From positions 1,116,001 through 1,180,000 of the forward strand of contig JAHLLQ010000001.1 in the NCBI GenBank assembly GCA_020444065.1: a stretch of 64,000 nucleotides of DNA, in the 5' to 3' direction. The position numbers and the translations under genes were made by a program. Source of the DNA: a bacterium (GTDB lineage Bacteria > Sumerlaeota > Sumerlaeia > SLMS01 > JAHLLQ01). Below are positions 1-9,631 of this stretch, in pieces. Position 1 is the stretch's first letter. Each line of letters opens with the position of its first letter. Below the pieces are notes generated by a model that had not been told where the DNA came from, made no database searches, and saw only the letters and a program-made list of their open reading frames with translations.

Positions 1-1469
1 CCCGCCAGCGTAGCTGTCCGGGAATTGACGACGGCCAGCGCCTGCTCGAGCTGCCAGGCTGACTGAAGCAGCTTCGCCTCGGCGAAGGGGCCGCTGAAGA
101 GCTGCATTCCGACGGGCATTCCCACGTCCGTGAATCCTACCGGCATGGAGAGTCCGCAGTAGCCGGCGAGGTTCAGGGACAGCGTGAAGATGTCGGACAG
201 GTACATCTGCATCGGGTCGCCGATCTTGTCGCCGATTCGGAACGCAGCCGTGGGAGCGGTTGGCGCTGCAATCACGTCGACCTTCTCAAGCGCAGCAGTG
301 TAGTCCTGCTGGATCAGCGTGCGAACCTTCTGGGCTCGCAGGTAGTAGGCGTCGAAGGTCTCGGCCGAGAGGACGAAAGTCCCAAGCATGATGCGGCGTT
401 TCACTTCATCGCCAAACCCGGCGGCACGCGTCTTGGAGAACATCTCGACGATGTCCTTGGTTCCTTCGGCGCGGAAGCCGTAGTGGGCTCCGTCGTAGCG
501 CGCGAGGTTGGAGCTGGCCTCGGCCGTCGCGATCACGTAGTACGTCGACACGGCGAACTTCGCGGCGTGCGGCATGGAGACGTCGACAATCTGGGCGCCG
601 GCGTTCTCAAGCTCGGTGAGAGCATTGCGGCAAGCCGCAGCGACCTCGGCATCCAGGCCTTCGACCTCGAAGAATTCCTTCGGCCGACCGACGCGCAGGC
701 CCTTGAGGGAGCCGCTCTTCAACTGTCCGTAGTAATCGTCCGTACCAAGCTCAGAGCTCGTACTGTCCCTCGGATCGTGTCCTGCGATCGCGCCCAGCAT
801 CAAAGCCGCGTCTTCGACATCCACCGTCAATGGGCCGATCTGGTCAAGCGACGAGGCGAACGCCACGAGTCCGTAGCGCGACACACGGCCGTATGTCGGC
901 TTCAGCCCGACGACACCGCAAAATCCGGCGGGCTGCCGAATCGAACCGCCGGTGTCGCTTCCGAGCGCCGCAGGCGCCATTCCTGCAGCAACCGCCGCAG
1001 CCGATCCGCCGGAGGAGCCACCCGGCACGAAGGCGGGGTTCCACGGGTTGCGAGCGGCACCGTGCGCGGACTGCTCATTCGAGCTGCCCATGGCGAACTC
1101 GTCCATGTTGGCCTTGCCGAGGATGATCGCGCCGGCCGCTTCCAGTTTCTGAGCGACGGTCGAATCGTACGGAGCGCGGAAGTTCGACAGGATCTTGCTG
1201 GCGCACGTTGTCAGCGTGCCGCTCTTGCACATGTTATCCTTCAGCAGAACCGGTACGCCATCCAGCGGCCCGAGGGCGTTTCCGGCCTTGCGGCGCGCAT
1301 CCGACTCGTCGGCGGCGGCGAGCGCTTCATCCCGCATCAAATCGACGACGGCGTTGACCGTGTCATTCACATTCTCGATCTGGCCGAGATAGCGTGTGAC
1401 GACCTCGCGGGAAGAGACTTCCCCACCGCTCAACTGGCGGGCGATTTCGTGAACCGTCATCAAGGGCAT
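1..1469 (-). CDS. gatA: Asp-tRNA(Asn)/Glu-tRNA(Gln) amidotransferase subunit A, 3' end cut by window edge
   Basis: GatA is the amidase subunit of GatCAB. It releases ammonia from glutamine or asparagine so that misacylated Glu-tRNA(Gln) or Asp-tRNA(Asn) can be amidated. The reverse strand reads as an amidase-signature enzyme: LLKDN carries the catalytic lysine (about residue 77), and GGSSGGS and GSDTGGSIRQPA carry the two serines of the Lys-Ser-Ser triad. About 489 residues are visible, close to the usual length, so only a short C-terminal piece is missing. I chose ATG at 1469; a second in-frame ATG at 1460 is possible. gatC lies 22 bases upstream on the same strand, as in many gatCA operons. 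gatB is not in the window. Confidence 0.96.
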   Translation of the reverse strand, partial: MPLMTVHEIARQLSGGEVSSREVVTRYLGQIENVNDTVNAVVDLMRDEALAAADESDARRKAGNALGPLDGVPVLLKDNMCKSGTLTTCASKILSNFRAPYDSTVAQKLEAAGAIILGKANMDEFAMGSSNEQSAHGAARNPWNPAFVPGGSSGGSAAAVAAGMAPAALGSDTGGSIRQPAGFCGVVGLKPTYGRVSRYGLVAFASSLDQIGPLTVDVEDAALMLGAIAGHDPRDSTSSELGTDDYYGQLKSGSLKGLRVGRPKEFFEVEGLDAEVAAACRNALTELENAGAQIVDVSMPHAAKFAVSTYYVIATAEASSNLARYDGAHYGFRAEGTKDIVEMFSKTRAAGFGDEVKRRIMLGTFVLSAETFDAYYLRAQKVRTLIQQDYTAALEKVDVIAAPTAPTAAFRIGDKIGDPMQMYLSDIFTLSLNLAGYCGLSMPVGFTDVGMPVGMQLFSGPFAEAKLLQSAWQLEQALAVVNSRTATLA

Positions 1470-1491
1470 CGCGGATTCCAATCGACTGAAG

Positions 1492-1812
1492 TCAGATAAT
1501 CTGCGGGACTTTGAAGCAGTCGTCTTCCTGCTCCGGGGCGTTCGCGAGCGCCTGGCCGGGCGCCAGACTCTTGCTCGGCACATCGGTGCGGAAGACGTTC
1601 CTCGTGGGGATGGCGTGACTGGTTGGCTCGACGCCGTCGAGGTCCAGTTCCGCCAGGAGATTCAAATGGCCGACGATCTCGGTCAGTTCGCGAGAGTAGC
1701 GCTCGACCTCGTCGTCGCTGAGCTCCAGACGCGAGAGCAGGGCCACGTGTCGCACGCGGTCCCGATCGATTCGTTCAACTTTGTCGACTTTCTGGAGATC
1801 GTCTCCGGCCAT
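1492..1812 (-). CDS. gatC: Asp-tRNA(Asn)/Glu-tRNA(Gln) amidotransferase subunit C
   Basis: This 106-residue protein matches GatC, the small subunit that wraps around and stabilises GatA. The family pattern is clear: a helical start with HVALLSRLELSDDEV, then a middle helix ending HLNLLAELDLDGVEPT, then an extended tail with NVFRTDVP and the acidic LANAPEQEDDCFKVP end. The start at 1812 lies five bases past the stop of the small gene before it, and a purine-rich stretch in the end of that gene can act as ribosome binding site, so the two are probably translated together. gatA follows directly. Confidence 0.95.
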   Translation of the reverse strand: MAGDDLQKVDKVERIDRDRVRHVALLSRLELSDDEVERYSRELTEIVGHLNLLAELDLDGVEPTSHAIPTRNVFRTDVPSKSLAPGQALANAPEQEDDCFKVPQII

Positions 1813-1817
1813 CCGGA

Positions 1818-2036
1818 TTACTCCTCTTCTTCCTCGTCGGGCTTGTCGACGGTCAAGCCGGCAAACTTGAGTGCCAGCTTCTTCTCGCCCTCTTCCTTGA
1901 ATTTGACGATCGCCTTGCTGCGCTCGTCCATGCCCGTACGCAGCAGAACCTTGCCAATACCGAACTTGGGATGGTGAACCTGAGCGTTATTCTGGATCTC
2001 GGGGAATGCGATTTCCTGGTCGTTCGTTGTAGCCAT
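1818..2036 (-). CDS. small Tudor/SH3-like protein with acidic tail
   Basis: A 72-residue protein of unconfirmed function. Its core, with HHPKFGIGKVL followed by IVKFKEEGEKKLAL and FAGLTV, resembles the small beta-barrel (Tudor-like) domain found at the C-terminus of UvrD/PcrA helicases, where it contacts RNA polymerase. Here the domain stands alone and ends in a run of five glutamates. It is encoded just ahead of gatC with only a few bases between them, so it is probably co-transcribed with the amidotransferase genes. Whether it binds RNA polymerase, tRNA or a protein is not visible. The helicase-tail resemblance is a recalled motif pattern, not a database result. Confidence 0.75.
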   Translation of the reverse strand: MATTNDQEIAFPEIQNNAQVHHPKFGIGKVLLRTGMDERSKAIVKFKEEGEKKLALKFAGLTVDKPDEEEEE

Positions 2037-2080
2037 CTTCTTCTCTCTTCAGTGTGTGGTTCGAGCGCCGAGTCGCCGAT

Positions 2081-2566
2081 TCAGGCGAAGCGCTTCTTGA
2101 TTTCCTCGATCAGGCCGGATGTCGAACTGCCCGGCAGGAGAGGAAGGGAAAGCACGCGGCCCCCGCGTTCAAGCACAAATTCGTGTCCGACGATTTCAGG
2201 CACGCTGTAATGACCGCCCTTGACGAGGACGTCGGGGGCGACGGCCTCGATGATTTTGGCGGGTGTATCCTCGTGAAACGCCACAACTGCCCGCACGGAT
2301 TCCAGGCCGGCGATGACGCGTTGGCGCTGGTCCAGGGGCAGAATCGGACGGCCTTCGCCCTTCAGGCGGCGGACCGACTCATCGTCGTTCAGGGCGACGA
2401 TCAACGCATCGCCTTCGTCCGCGGCGCGTCGCAGCGAATCGACGTGCCCGGCATGCAGAAGATCGAAAACACCGTTGGTGAACACAACCTTTCGGCCGGC
2501 ACGGCGCTGCTCCTCAGCCCAGGCAGATGCCGCCTCGTAGTCCTTCAGGATCTTGTCTTCAGTCAT
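2081..2566 (-). CDS. rfaE2: D-glycero-beta-D-manno-heptose 1-phosphate adenylyltransferase (RfaE2 type)
   Basis: A 161-residue single-domain nucleotidyltransferase that activates heptose 1-phosphate with ATP to give ADP-heptose, the lipopolysaccharide core or S-layer sugar donor. Sequence signs are TNGVFDLLHAGHV (HxGH signature at residues 38-41), ALNDDESVRRLKG, the central VLVKGGHY, and the C-terminal STSGLIEEI. In Escherichia coli this activity is fused to a kinase in HldE; here only the C-terminal half is present, so the kinase and phosphatase must be elsewhere. The ATG overlaps the stop of the AmaP-like gene by four bases (ATGA), so the pair is translationally coupled. Confidence 0.93.
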   Translation of the reverse strand: MTEDKILKDYEAASAWAEEQRRAGRKVVFTNGVFDLLHAGHVDSLRRAADEGDALIVALNDDESVRRLKGEGRPILPLDQRQRVIAGLESVRAVVAFHEDTPAKIIEAVAPDVLVKGGHYSVPEIVGHEFVLERGGRVLSLPLLPGSSTSGLIEEIKKRFA

Positions 2567-3336
2567 TCTTTCTTTTCCGGCTCGTCAAAGAGTGAGTCCA
2601 GCTTCTTGTCCAGGGGCGCCTCGTCGGCCTTTTCGACCAGCTTGTCCGCCGGCTTGTCGATGGGTTTGTCGGCCGGCTTGCTTGTCGAGGGCGGCTTCAG
2701 CGCGGGTGCGACGGATGCCTTCTTCTCTTTCTTTGGCTCCACTGGCTTGGCGGGCTTGGCCGGTTTCTCGGGCTTGGCTTCCTTCGGCTTCTTCTTCCGA
2801 ACCCTGCCGCTCTGAACATCGAAGACGATGACGCGGATGGTGGATGTGGTGGAAGTTCCGAGAAGCTGCTCAAGAGATTCAGCGGTCACGCTTCGCACTT
2901 CGCGCTCAACGGCCGGAACCGGCGAGCGGTCCGAAACAGCCACATTGACCGTGACAGAAGCAGTGCGGCGGCGGCCCTGGCAGGCACGGACGCCGGTCTT
3001 TGTCACGGCTTCGACCTTCGACATCACGTCGCGACGGACGACGCGCTCAATCGCGGCGGGGGTCAGCCGGATCAGGTCGCCGTCTCCGCTGCGCGCTTCG
3101 ATATGATCGCCGCGGCCGAGCAGGGTGAAGGCCGCGCCAGCAAGGATCGGCAGTAGTATGGAGGCCACTCCCATCCCGGTGTGCAGCGGTTCCGGGACAT
3201 AAGCCAAACCGGGCCATTGTTCCGGCCCGCCGGGAATCCAATTCCGGAAGCTGGTCTGCATGAGCCAATCCACTCCGATCACGAAGAGCGTGAGCAGGCA
3301 CAGGATCATCAGAATTCGTACGGTGAATTTCCTCAC
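2563..3336 (-). CDS. AmaP-like membrane anchor with long Lys/Pro-rich cytoplasmic tail
   Basis: A 257-residue protein with two N-terminal membrane segments (about residues 7-25 and 54-74), then a soluble domain (about 95-180) with the alternating pattern of the Asp23/AmaP family (VTVNVAVSD, REVRSVTAESLEQLLG). In Gram-positive bacteria AmaP tethers Asp23 to the membrane. The last 75 or so residues are low complexity: repeated KP, KPA and KPAD units with strong positive charge, then an acidic end. The gene follows the Asp23 gene by 73 bases and overlaps rfaE2 by four. The AmaP assignment rests on topology, the domain pattern and the Asp23 neighbour. Confidence 0.82.
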   Translation of the reverse strand: MRKFTVRILMILCLLTLFVIGVDWLMQTSFRNWIPGGPEQWPGLAYVPEPLHTGMGVASILLPILAGAAFTLLGRGDHIEARSGDGDLIRLTPAAIERVVRRDVMSKVEAVTKTGVRACQGRRRTASVTVNVAVSDRSPVPAVEREVRSVTAESLEQLLGTSTTSTIRVIVFDVQSGRVRKKKPKEAKPEKPAKPAKPVEPKKEKKASVAPALKPPSTSKPADKPIDKPADKLVEKADEAPLDKKLDSLFDEPEKKE

Positions 3337-3409
3337 GATGGCTCCATCCTATGGGCAGACTGGATCCGCGAACGGACCGGCGTTCCCGCGCAGCGCAGTC
3401 GAGGCCAAC

Positions 3410-3841
3410 TTACTCTTCTTCTTCTTCCTCGACTTCGCGGCGGTGCGGCTCGGAGAGGATGATGCCGACGATCTTGATATCGACGCGACTCACGATCGCG
3501 CGAGTCATCTTCTCGACGGTGTCCTTGATGTGATGGCGCAGGCGAACTGCCAGCTCATACATGTCCTTGCCGTACGCCATGCGCACCGAGCAGGTGATCA
3601 CGACGCTGTTGTTCTCCGGGTCGCGCTCGATCAGGATGCCCTGAACGGGCTCCTTGCGGCCGGTGAGAACCTTTGCGAGGGCGGACTTGCTCTCCAGCGA
3701 GACGTCGTCCACCTCGGTGGTCGCGATGCCGGCGATGCGGGCGATCACGTCGTTACTGATCTCGATGTGTCCATCCTGGTCCGTCACAAACGGGCCTTCG
3801 AGTTCTTCCGCGTAGCTTTCGTTCTGCTTGGTCTCTGTCAT
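3410..3841 (-). CDS. Asp23/Gls24 family envelope-stress protein
   Basis: A 143-residue Asp23-domain protein. Characteristic stretches are GHIEISNDVIARIAGIATTEV near residues 24-44, GILIERDPENNSVVITCSVRM, and the C-terminal amphipathic helix with LRHHIKDTVEKMT. Asp23 proteins gather at the membrane through AmaP and are linked to cell-wall stress in Gram-positive bacteria; their role in diderms is little studied. The protein ends in six glutamates, opposite in charge to the Lys-rich tail of the neighbouring AmaP-like protein. The start at 3841 has a GAGGAA ribosome binding site. accC lies 56 bases upstream on the same strand, so accBC and this pair may form one transcript. Confidence 0.92.
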   Translation of the reverse strand: MTETKQNESYAEELEGPFVTDQDGHIEISNDVIARIAGIATTEVDDVSLESKSALAKVLTGRKEPVQGILIERDPENNSVVITCSVRMAYGKDMYELAVRLRHHIKDTVEKMTRAIVSRVDIKIVGIILSEPHRREVEEEEEE

Positions 3842-3897
3842 CGTTCCTCTGCCTCAATGAAGTCGTATGGATATCAGGTTTCGGATTTCTCTTGGCC

Positions 3898-5277
<1,380 letters not shown>

Positions 5278-5319
5278 GAAGACTCCAAATCTTTCGGATT
5301 CAGTCGTCTGCGCGGCCTA

Positions 5320-5856
5320 TTAGCTGGGCTCGATCGCGAACATGGGCTGGCCGTACTCGATGGGCTGGCCATTCTCGACCAGCACCTTGCGCACAACGCC
5401 GCGCACCTCCGCCTTGATCTCGTTCATGAGCTTCATCGCCTCGATGATACACATGACCGTGTCCTCGTCGACTCGATCGCCAACCTCGATGAACGGGAGC
5501 GATTCGGGCGACGGAGCCCGGTAGAAGGTCCCGACCATCGGAGCGGTGATCTTCTTCAGATTAGCGTCCTCATCCTTGGGAGGCTCGGCCGCGGCGGGAG
5601 CTGCCGCGGAAGCGGGGACGGGAAGCGGCGTGGCGCCGCCGAGTTCTTGCGCGGAAACGCCAGCGATGGCCGGAGCGGCCGGGGCCGCAATGATCTGGGC
5701 GGGCGCTTTGCGCCCGACGATCTTCAGGTGGAACTCGCCGTTCTCTAACTCCAGTTCCTCGATGCCCTTCTCTCCCACCAGGGAGATGAGTTCCTTGATC
5801 TGATCGTGCGTGGGTTGAGGCATATTTTCGGGATTAGACTTGAAACGAGTCGCCAT
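5320..5856 (-). CDS. accB: acetyl-CoA carboxylase biotin carboxyl carrier protein
   Basis: The biotin carrier of acetyl-CoA carboxylase. An N-terminal helical region (QIKELISLVGEKGIEELEL) is followed by an Ala/Pro-rich flexible linker (about residues 50-95) and the biotinyl domain with APMVGTFYRAPSPES, then IIEAMKLMNEI. Lys142 in EAMKLMNE is the expected biotinylation site. Two starts are possible: ATG at 5856 (178 residues) or ATG at 5823, which gives the more typical N-terminus MPQPTHDQIKEL. The gene heads the accB-accC-asp23-amaP-rfaE2-gatCA block. The 167 bases upstream are the likely promoter region, but I cannot name a specific box. Confidence 0.97.
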   Translation of the reverse strand: MATRFKSNPENMPQPTHDQIKELISLVGEKGIEELELENGEFHLKIVGRKAPAQIIAAPAAPAIAGVSAQELGGATPLPVPASAAAPAAAEPPKDEDANLKKITAPMVGTFYRAPSPESLPFIEVGDRVDEDTVMCIIEAMKLMNEIKAEVRGVVRKVLVENGQPIEYGQPMFAIEPS

Positions 5857-6023
5857 GGGATAGCCCTTAGTTATCGGAATAGGTCATTGAAACACGGCGT
5901 TTTAGGAGTGGCTCTCAGGTCCCCCCGCCGGTTCTGTTTCATGGTCCGCCAGAATCCCCGCCCATCCCCAAAGTGGTCAATGGTTTTCCCCTGCGGCCGG
6001 CCTGCGTGTGTAAAGCGATCCCG

Positions 6024-6842
6024 TCAGCCCAGGTCTTCCAACGGAGTCATGATTCGTTGCCGCTTGTCGAAGCGAGCGAACTCCGTACCGCCACAGCTTC
6101 GGAGGTACTCGACAGCCTCGTCGAAGTAGCGCCCGACTTGCTCCGGAGTGTGCGAATCCGATCCGAATGTGATCGGAACCCCGGCCTGGACGAGCAATTC
6201 CAGCACCGGGCGGCAGGGGAAGAAGTCCCGGTTTCGGTGATCGCGGCCGCTGGTGTTGATCTCGACCGCCACGTCGCCTTCGAGGATATCCGGCAGAATC
6301 CGGTCGACGAACGGCAGAACGCCCTGCTTCGGCACGGAACCGGATCGCCGAATTACGTCCAGGTGAGCCAGGATGTCGCACAGGCCGCTGCGGGCCAGCC
6401 GGCCGACTTCGGTGAAGTACACGTCGTAGACGGACTCGATATCTTGAGACAAGAAGCCCCAGGTAGAAACCATGGTCCCGGCGCTCGGATCGAGCAGATG
6501 GTGGACGCTGCCGAGAACGTAGTCGAAAGGATAGGATTCGATAAACTTCATCGCCTCGTCGAAACGCTTCGGAACCCAGTCCGCCTCCAGCCCCACACGC
6601 AGCAGCGGTCGCCCAAGCTTCCCGTCGTAGTCCTCGCGCAACTCGTCCATGATGGCGAGATAGCGCTGCATTTCCTCACGACTTGGAGCGAGGCGCCTCT
6701 CTCCCAGCATGGTCATCCAGTAGGAATGCTCGGAGAAGCCGAACTCATCCAATCCGAGGTCGGCAGCGCGCTCGGCGTAATCGCGAGGGTCCCCGTAGGC
6801 GTGGTGGCAGAGCGGTGTGTGAGCGTGATAGTCGACGCGCAT
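6024..6842 (-). CDS. PHP-domain phosphatase, histidinol-phosphatase (HisK) type
   Basis: A 272-residue PHP-family metallophosphoesterase. The N-terminus MRVDYHAHTPLCHHA carries the first metal ligands (His6, His8). Later blocks are GLDEFGFSEHS, GLEADWVPKRF, FDYVLGSVHHL, DILAHLDVIRR, EINTSGRDHR and the C-terminal FGSDSHTPEQVGRYF. This set is typical of HisK-type histidinol phosphatases (L-histidine step 8), but close relatives have other substrates, and no his genes are adjacent. The ATG at 6842 is chosen because it gives the conserved N-terminus and falls seven bases after the stop of the epimerase gene; the reading frame stays open further upstream inside that gene. Confidence 0.88.
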   Translation of the reverse strand: MRVDYHAHTPLCHHAYGDPRDYAERAADLGLDEFGFSEHSYWMTMLGERRLAPSREEMQRYLAIMDELREDYDGKLGRPLLRVGLEADWVPKRFDEAMKFIESYPFDYVLGSVHHLLDPSAGTMVSTWGFLSQDIESVYDVYFTEVGRLARSGLCDILAHLDVIRRSGSVPKQGVLPFVDRILPDILEGDVAVEINTSGRDHRNRDFFPCRPVLELLVQAGVPITFGSDSHTPEQVGRYFDEAVEYLRSCGGTEFARFDKRQRIMTPLEDLG

Positions 6843-6849
6843 GCGGCGG

Positions 6850-7803
6850 TCAGAGTCCTTCCTCGAGAAGTTCGCGAACGTACTGTGCCTCGGCGGCAAG
6901 GCCCTCGGCCAGTCCAACGTTCGGCTGCCAACGAAGCACTTCCCGCGCCCGGCTGATATCCGCGCCGGTGTGGGTGACGTCACCATCCTGGCGAGGGAAT
7001 TGCCGAATGCGCGGCTCGATTCCGGTGACGCGCCCCATTTCTTCAAGACAGTGCGCCAACGTCACCCGGCTGCCACCGCCGATGTTGTAGACGCCGCCGG
7101 GTTCCGAGTTCTCCGCCGCGGCGAGGTTGGCCGCGACGGCATCGCTCACATAGGTGAAATCCCGCGTCTGCTGGCCGTCGCCGTACTGCGGGATTTCCTT
7201 CTCGGTGAAAATCGCGCGGAAGAACTTGTGAAACGCCATGTCGGGGCGCTGGCGCGGTCCGTAGACAGTGAAGTATCGCAACGATGCCGTGTGGATTCCG
7301 AAACACTTCGCGTACAGCACGCAGAGGTGCTCGGCGGCCAGTTTCGTGACGCCGTAGGGCGAGACCGGCTGCGGTCGGTCGCTCTCGCACATGGGCAAGT
7401 CGGTGCGTTCACCATAAATTGAACTGGAGGACGCGTAGATCACGCGCGGCGGCCCGGGGGTTTGCTTGACGGCCTCGAGCAAACGCTGCGTGGCCAGCAC
7501 ATTCCACTGGGTGTAGCACTCGAACTCCTCGCCCCAACTGGCGCGGACACCGGCCTGGGCAGCCTGGTGGAAAACCACGTCGACGCCCTCCAACAGGTGG
7601 TCCCAACGCAGGTCCAGCATATTGCCGGCGTTGAATTCGAAGTTCTCCCGGTCGCGCAAGCCGAAAAGGTTCCGTTCCTTGATCGCCCGAGAGTAATAGT
7701 CCGTGAAGCAATCGATGCCGAGAACGGAATCGCCTCGATCGAGGAGCGCTTCTGCAAGACTGGACCCAAGAAACCCGGCCACACCGGTGACAATGGCGCG
7801 CAT
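6850..7803 (-). CDS. NAD-dependent nucleotide-sugar epimerase/dehydratase
   Basis: A 317-residue extended short-chain dehydrogenase. Gly7-x2-Gly10-x2-Gly13 in VTGVAGFLGSSL binds NAD. The catalytic residues are the serines in YASSSSIYG (about 123-131) and Tyr150/Lys154 in SPYGVTKLAAEHL. The substrate-side blocks RYFTVYGPRQRPDMA and DFTYVSDAV are like those of UDP-glucose or UDP-glucuronate 4-epimerases, so the role is probably making a sugar donor for surface polysaccharide. The exact sugar cannot be read from the sequence. ATG at 7803 gives the standard short N-terminus. The PHP gene follows seven bases after its stop, so the two form an operon. Confidence 0.9.
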   Translation of the reverse strand: MRAIVTGVAGFLGSSLAEALLDRGDSVLGIDCFTDYYSRAIKERNLFGLRDRENFEFNAGNMLDLRWDHLLEGVDVVFHQAAQAGVRASWGEEFECYTQWNVLATQRLLEAVKQTPGPPRVIYASSSSIYGERTDLPMCESDRPQPVSPYGVTKLAAEHLCVLYAKCFGIHTASLRYFTVYGPRQRPDMAFHKFFRAIFTEKEIPQYGDGQQTRDFTYVSDAVAANLAAAENSEPGGVYNIGGGSRVTLAHCLEEMGRVTGIEPRIRQFPRQDGDVTHTGADISRAREVLRWQPNVGLAEGLAAEAQYVRELLEEGL

Positions 7804-7993
7804 GATGTAACGGCCTCCTGCCGCGGACTGGCGACAAACCACGCCGCCGACGCCTCAACGGCTACCGGCCGCCACGCCGCGGGGGAAAGGGGAAAACCAC
7901 CCTCCTGCGACCTCGCGATTCCGATTGCACCGGACAAAGACCTGGGAGCCTGTTCCAGTCGCAATGATGTTGATGTTCATGGAGGTGCGTGAG

Positions 7994-9631
7994 TCAGTCG
8001 ACTTCGAAGATCAGAGTGCGTGGTCTTCGAATATCAAGCACGCAGGCAACAACATGCTCCCCGTCCGGGTTCCAGGACTTGCCGCCTCGGAATCCGAGCC
8101 CATTGATGCGGCACATCCCGGGGAACGCTGCCAAGGTGCGCAGCGCTCCACTTTCCAGATCCCACAGCTGCAGCCTCACTCGGGAACTCCCACGTGGCGT
8201 TGGCGCGGTCCTGGAGGCCAGAATGCACTTCGTGCGATCTGGCGATGGCTCGCTCATCACGACAACGATGTCGTCGCTCAACGGTAAGAGCGCCACGATC
8301 TTCTCTGGCGAGGCAGCGATCAACTCTATCCCATTTTCGGTCTCGGCGGGATAGATAGCGAAGTCATCCGCGGCATCGAAGAAGACGAAGGAGTCTTTGG
8401 AGTAGTGGTACCGCGGCAGGGGCCGCGTTTCTCCCGTTCGCCGATGATGCCAGGAGAAACTGCACCGATCCGGGCCGCCCTGAACGAGAATGAACGGTCC
8501 CTCCTTGGCATCCACCGCGGCGACATACTGGGGATAATCCTCTCCATCGAGAAACTCACCGGTCGACAGATCGCAGAAGATAAAGGGGTTCTCTTCATCC
8601 TCAATTGCATAGGAATCCTCGTAAGTCTCATTGAGTGCGAGGATGTTGTCGGTGATCCAGACGGCGTGTACGTATTTGCCAGGCAGTGTTATCGATGTGC
8701 CCAAGTCCAAATCGGTCAGGATGAAATGCCGGTTCGAAGACTCCCCTCCCAGGCTTCTCGTCAGCAGAATGCGACGATTCGGCGACCACGTACCATCGCC
8801 GTATGTTGAGTCGAATGGGAACGCACTGCCCGGAAGATCCTTCGCAATGGTCCGGCTTGAGTGATCTTCGAGGTTGTAAAGAAGCACATCGACCAGTCGC
8901 TCACCCTCGGTGATTGATTTATTCGAATGAAGAAGAGTAACTTGATTCTGCGAGTAGAGTTCTGCGAGTCGCCACTCTCCAGGCGACAGGTCCGCGTACT
9001 CAACCTCTCCATCCATTGCGATGAAGTACATCCGCCCCGCTCCACTGGCGTAGTCGGTACTTACGGCGATGAGGGGGAAGTTGACTTCGGGCACCCATTG
9101 GCAGTTCGAAAACACCAGCGAACCCTCTAAGTAAGCACCGCCCGCGTAGCGTTGGGAGGAGCCCAGGAAACTGCTGGCAACAATCGCGATCAGCAGAACG
9201 GTGATTCCCAGGAGCATGGGCCAGCGTCGCCCGAACCAAAGCACCGCCAATCCGATCACAGCAATGGAGACCGCAAAGACCCAAATGGGTTGCACCAGCC
9301 AAGGAAAAGTCCGGAATCCGATTCGCTGCGCCGCCAGATCGATGAGTGCCGCCACTGCCAGCAGCAATGTGACAACGAAAGCAACCCGAGACCGAATTTG
9401 AGATGCCTGCACGGCTGCGATCAGGAGGGAGAGAAATGCCGCCCCCGGCAGTGCGTATGGGAAGATCCGCATGGACCAGACATCCGGGGCGGCGAAGGCA
9501 AGCAGTGCAAGGACGATGACCCAGGCAACCGTGAGTACAGGTCGGGCCCAGGGGGAATCTTGGCGTTCAGGAGTCGGGGTGCCGGCTCCGGCGAACGCTT
9601 CCTTGAGATCGAAATCGCCTTGATGAGAAAT
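7994..9631 (-). CDS. membrane-anchored PD40/beta-propeller-like protein, probable ATT start (copy 1)
   Basis: A 545-residue protein if read from ATT at 9631; the first in-frame ATG is at 9472 and would start inside the second membrane helix. The extension encodes a hydrophilic N-terminus (SHQGDFDLKEAFAG) and an extra helix (PVLTVAWVIVLALLAFAAP), giving about five membrane segments in the first 160 residues. The rest is a soluble domain with PD40/TolB-like strands such as WSPNRRILLTRS, EPSPDRTKCILAS and SWNPDGEHVVACV, which suggests a propeller outside the inner membrane. No ATG, GTG or TTG exists in frame between the upstream stop and 9472. A GGGGAGGG ribosome binding site sits eight bases before ATT. 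It is paralogous to the gene ending at 10104. Function unknown. Confidence 0.8.
   Translation of the reverse strand: MSHQGDFDLKEAFAGAGTPTPERQDSPWARPVLTVAWVIVLALLAFAAPDVWSMRIFPYALPGAAFLSLLIAAVQASQIRSRVAFVVTLLLAVAALIDLAAQRIGFRTFPWLVQPIWVFAVSIAVIGLAVLWFGRRWPMLLGITVLLIAIVASSFLGSSQRYAGGAYLEGSLVFSNCQWVPEVNFPLIAVSTDYASGAGRMYFIAMDGEVEYADLSPGEWRLAELYSQNQVTLLHSNKSITEGERLVDVLLYNLEDHSSRTIAKDLPGSAFPFDSTYGDGTWSPNRRILLTRSLGGESSNRHFILTDLDLGTSITLPGKYVHAVWITDNILALNETYEDSYAIEDEENPFIFCDLSTGEFLDGEDYPQYVAAVDAKEGPFILVQGGPDRCSFSWHHRRTGETRPLPRYHYSKDSFVFFDAADDFAIYPAETENGIELIAASPEKIVALLPLSDDIVVVMSEPSPDRTKCILASRTAPTPRGSSRVRLQLWDLESGALRTLAAFPGMCRINGLGFRGGKSWNPDGEHVVACVLDIRRPRTLIFEVD

Noticed and set aside
483-1499. Long plus-strand open frame across gatA
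   Set aside because: It is antisense to a clear amidase gene and has the Arg/Ala-rich composition of a shadow frame in high-GC DNA.
7994-9631. The duplicated membrane genes as pseudogenes with a lost start
   Set aside because: Both copies keep an intact, long frame with conserved helices and a good ribosome binding site; two independent losses of the same start would be unlikely.
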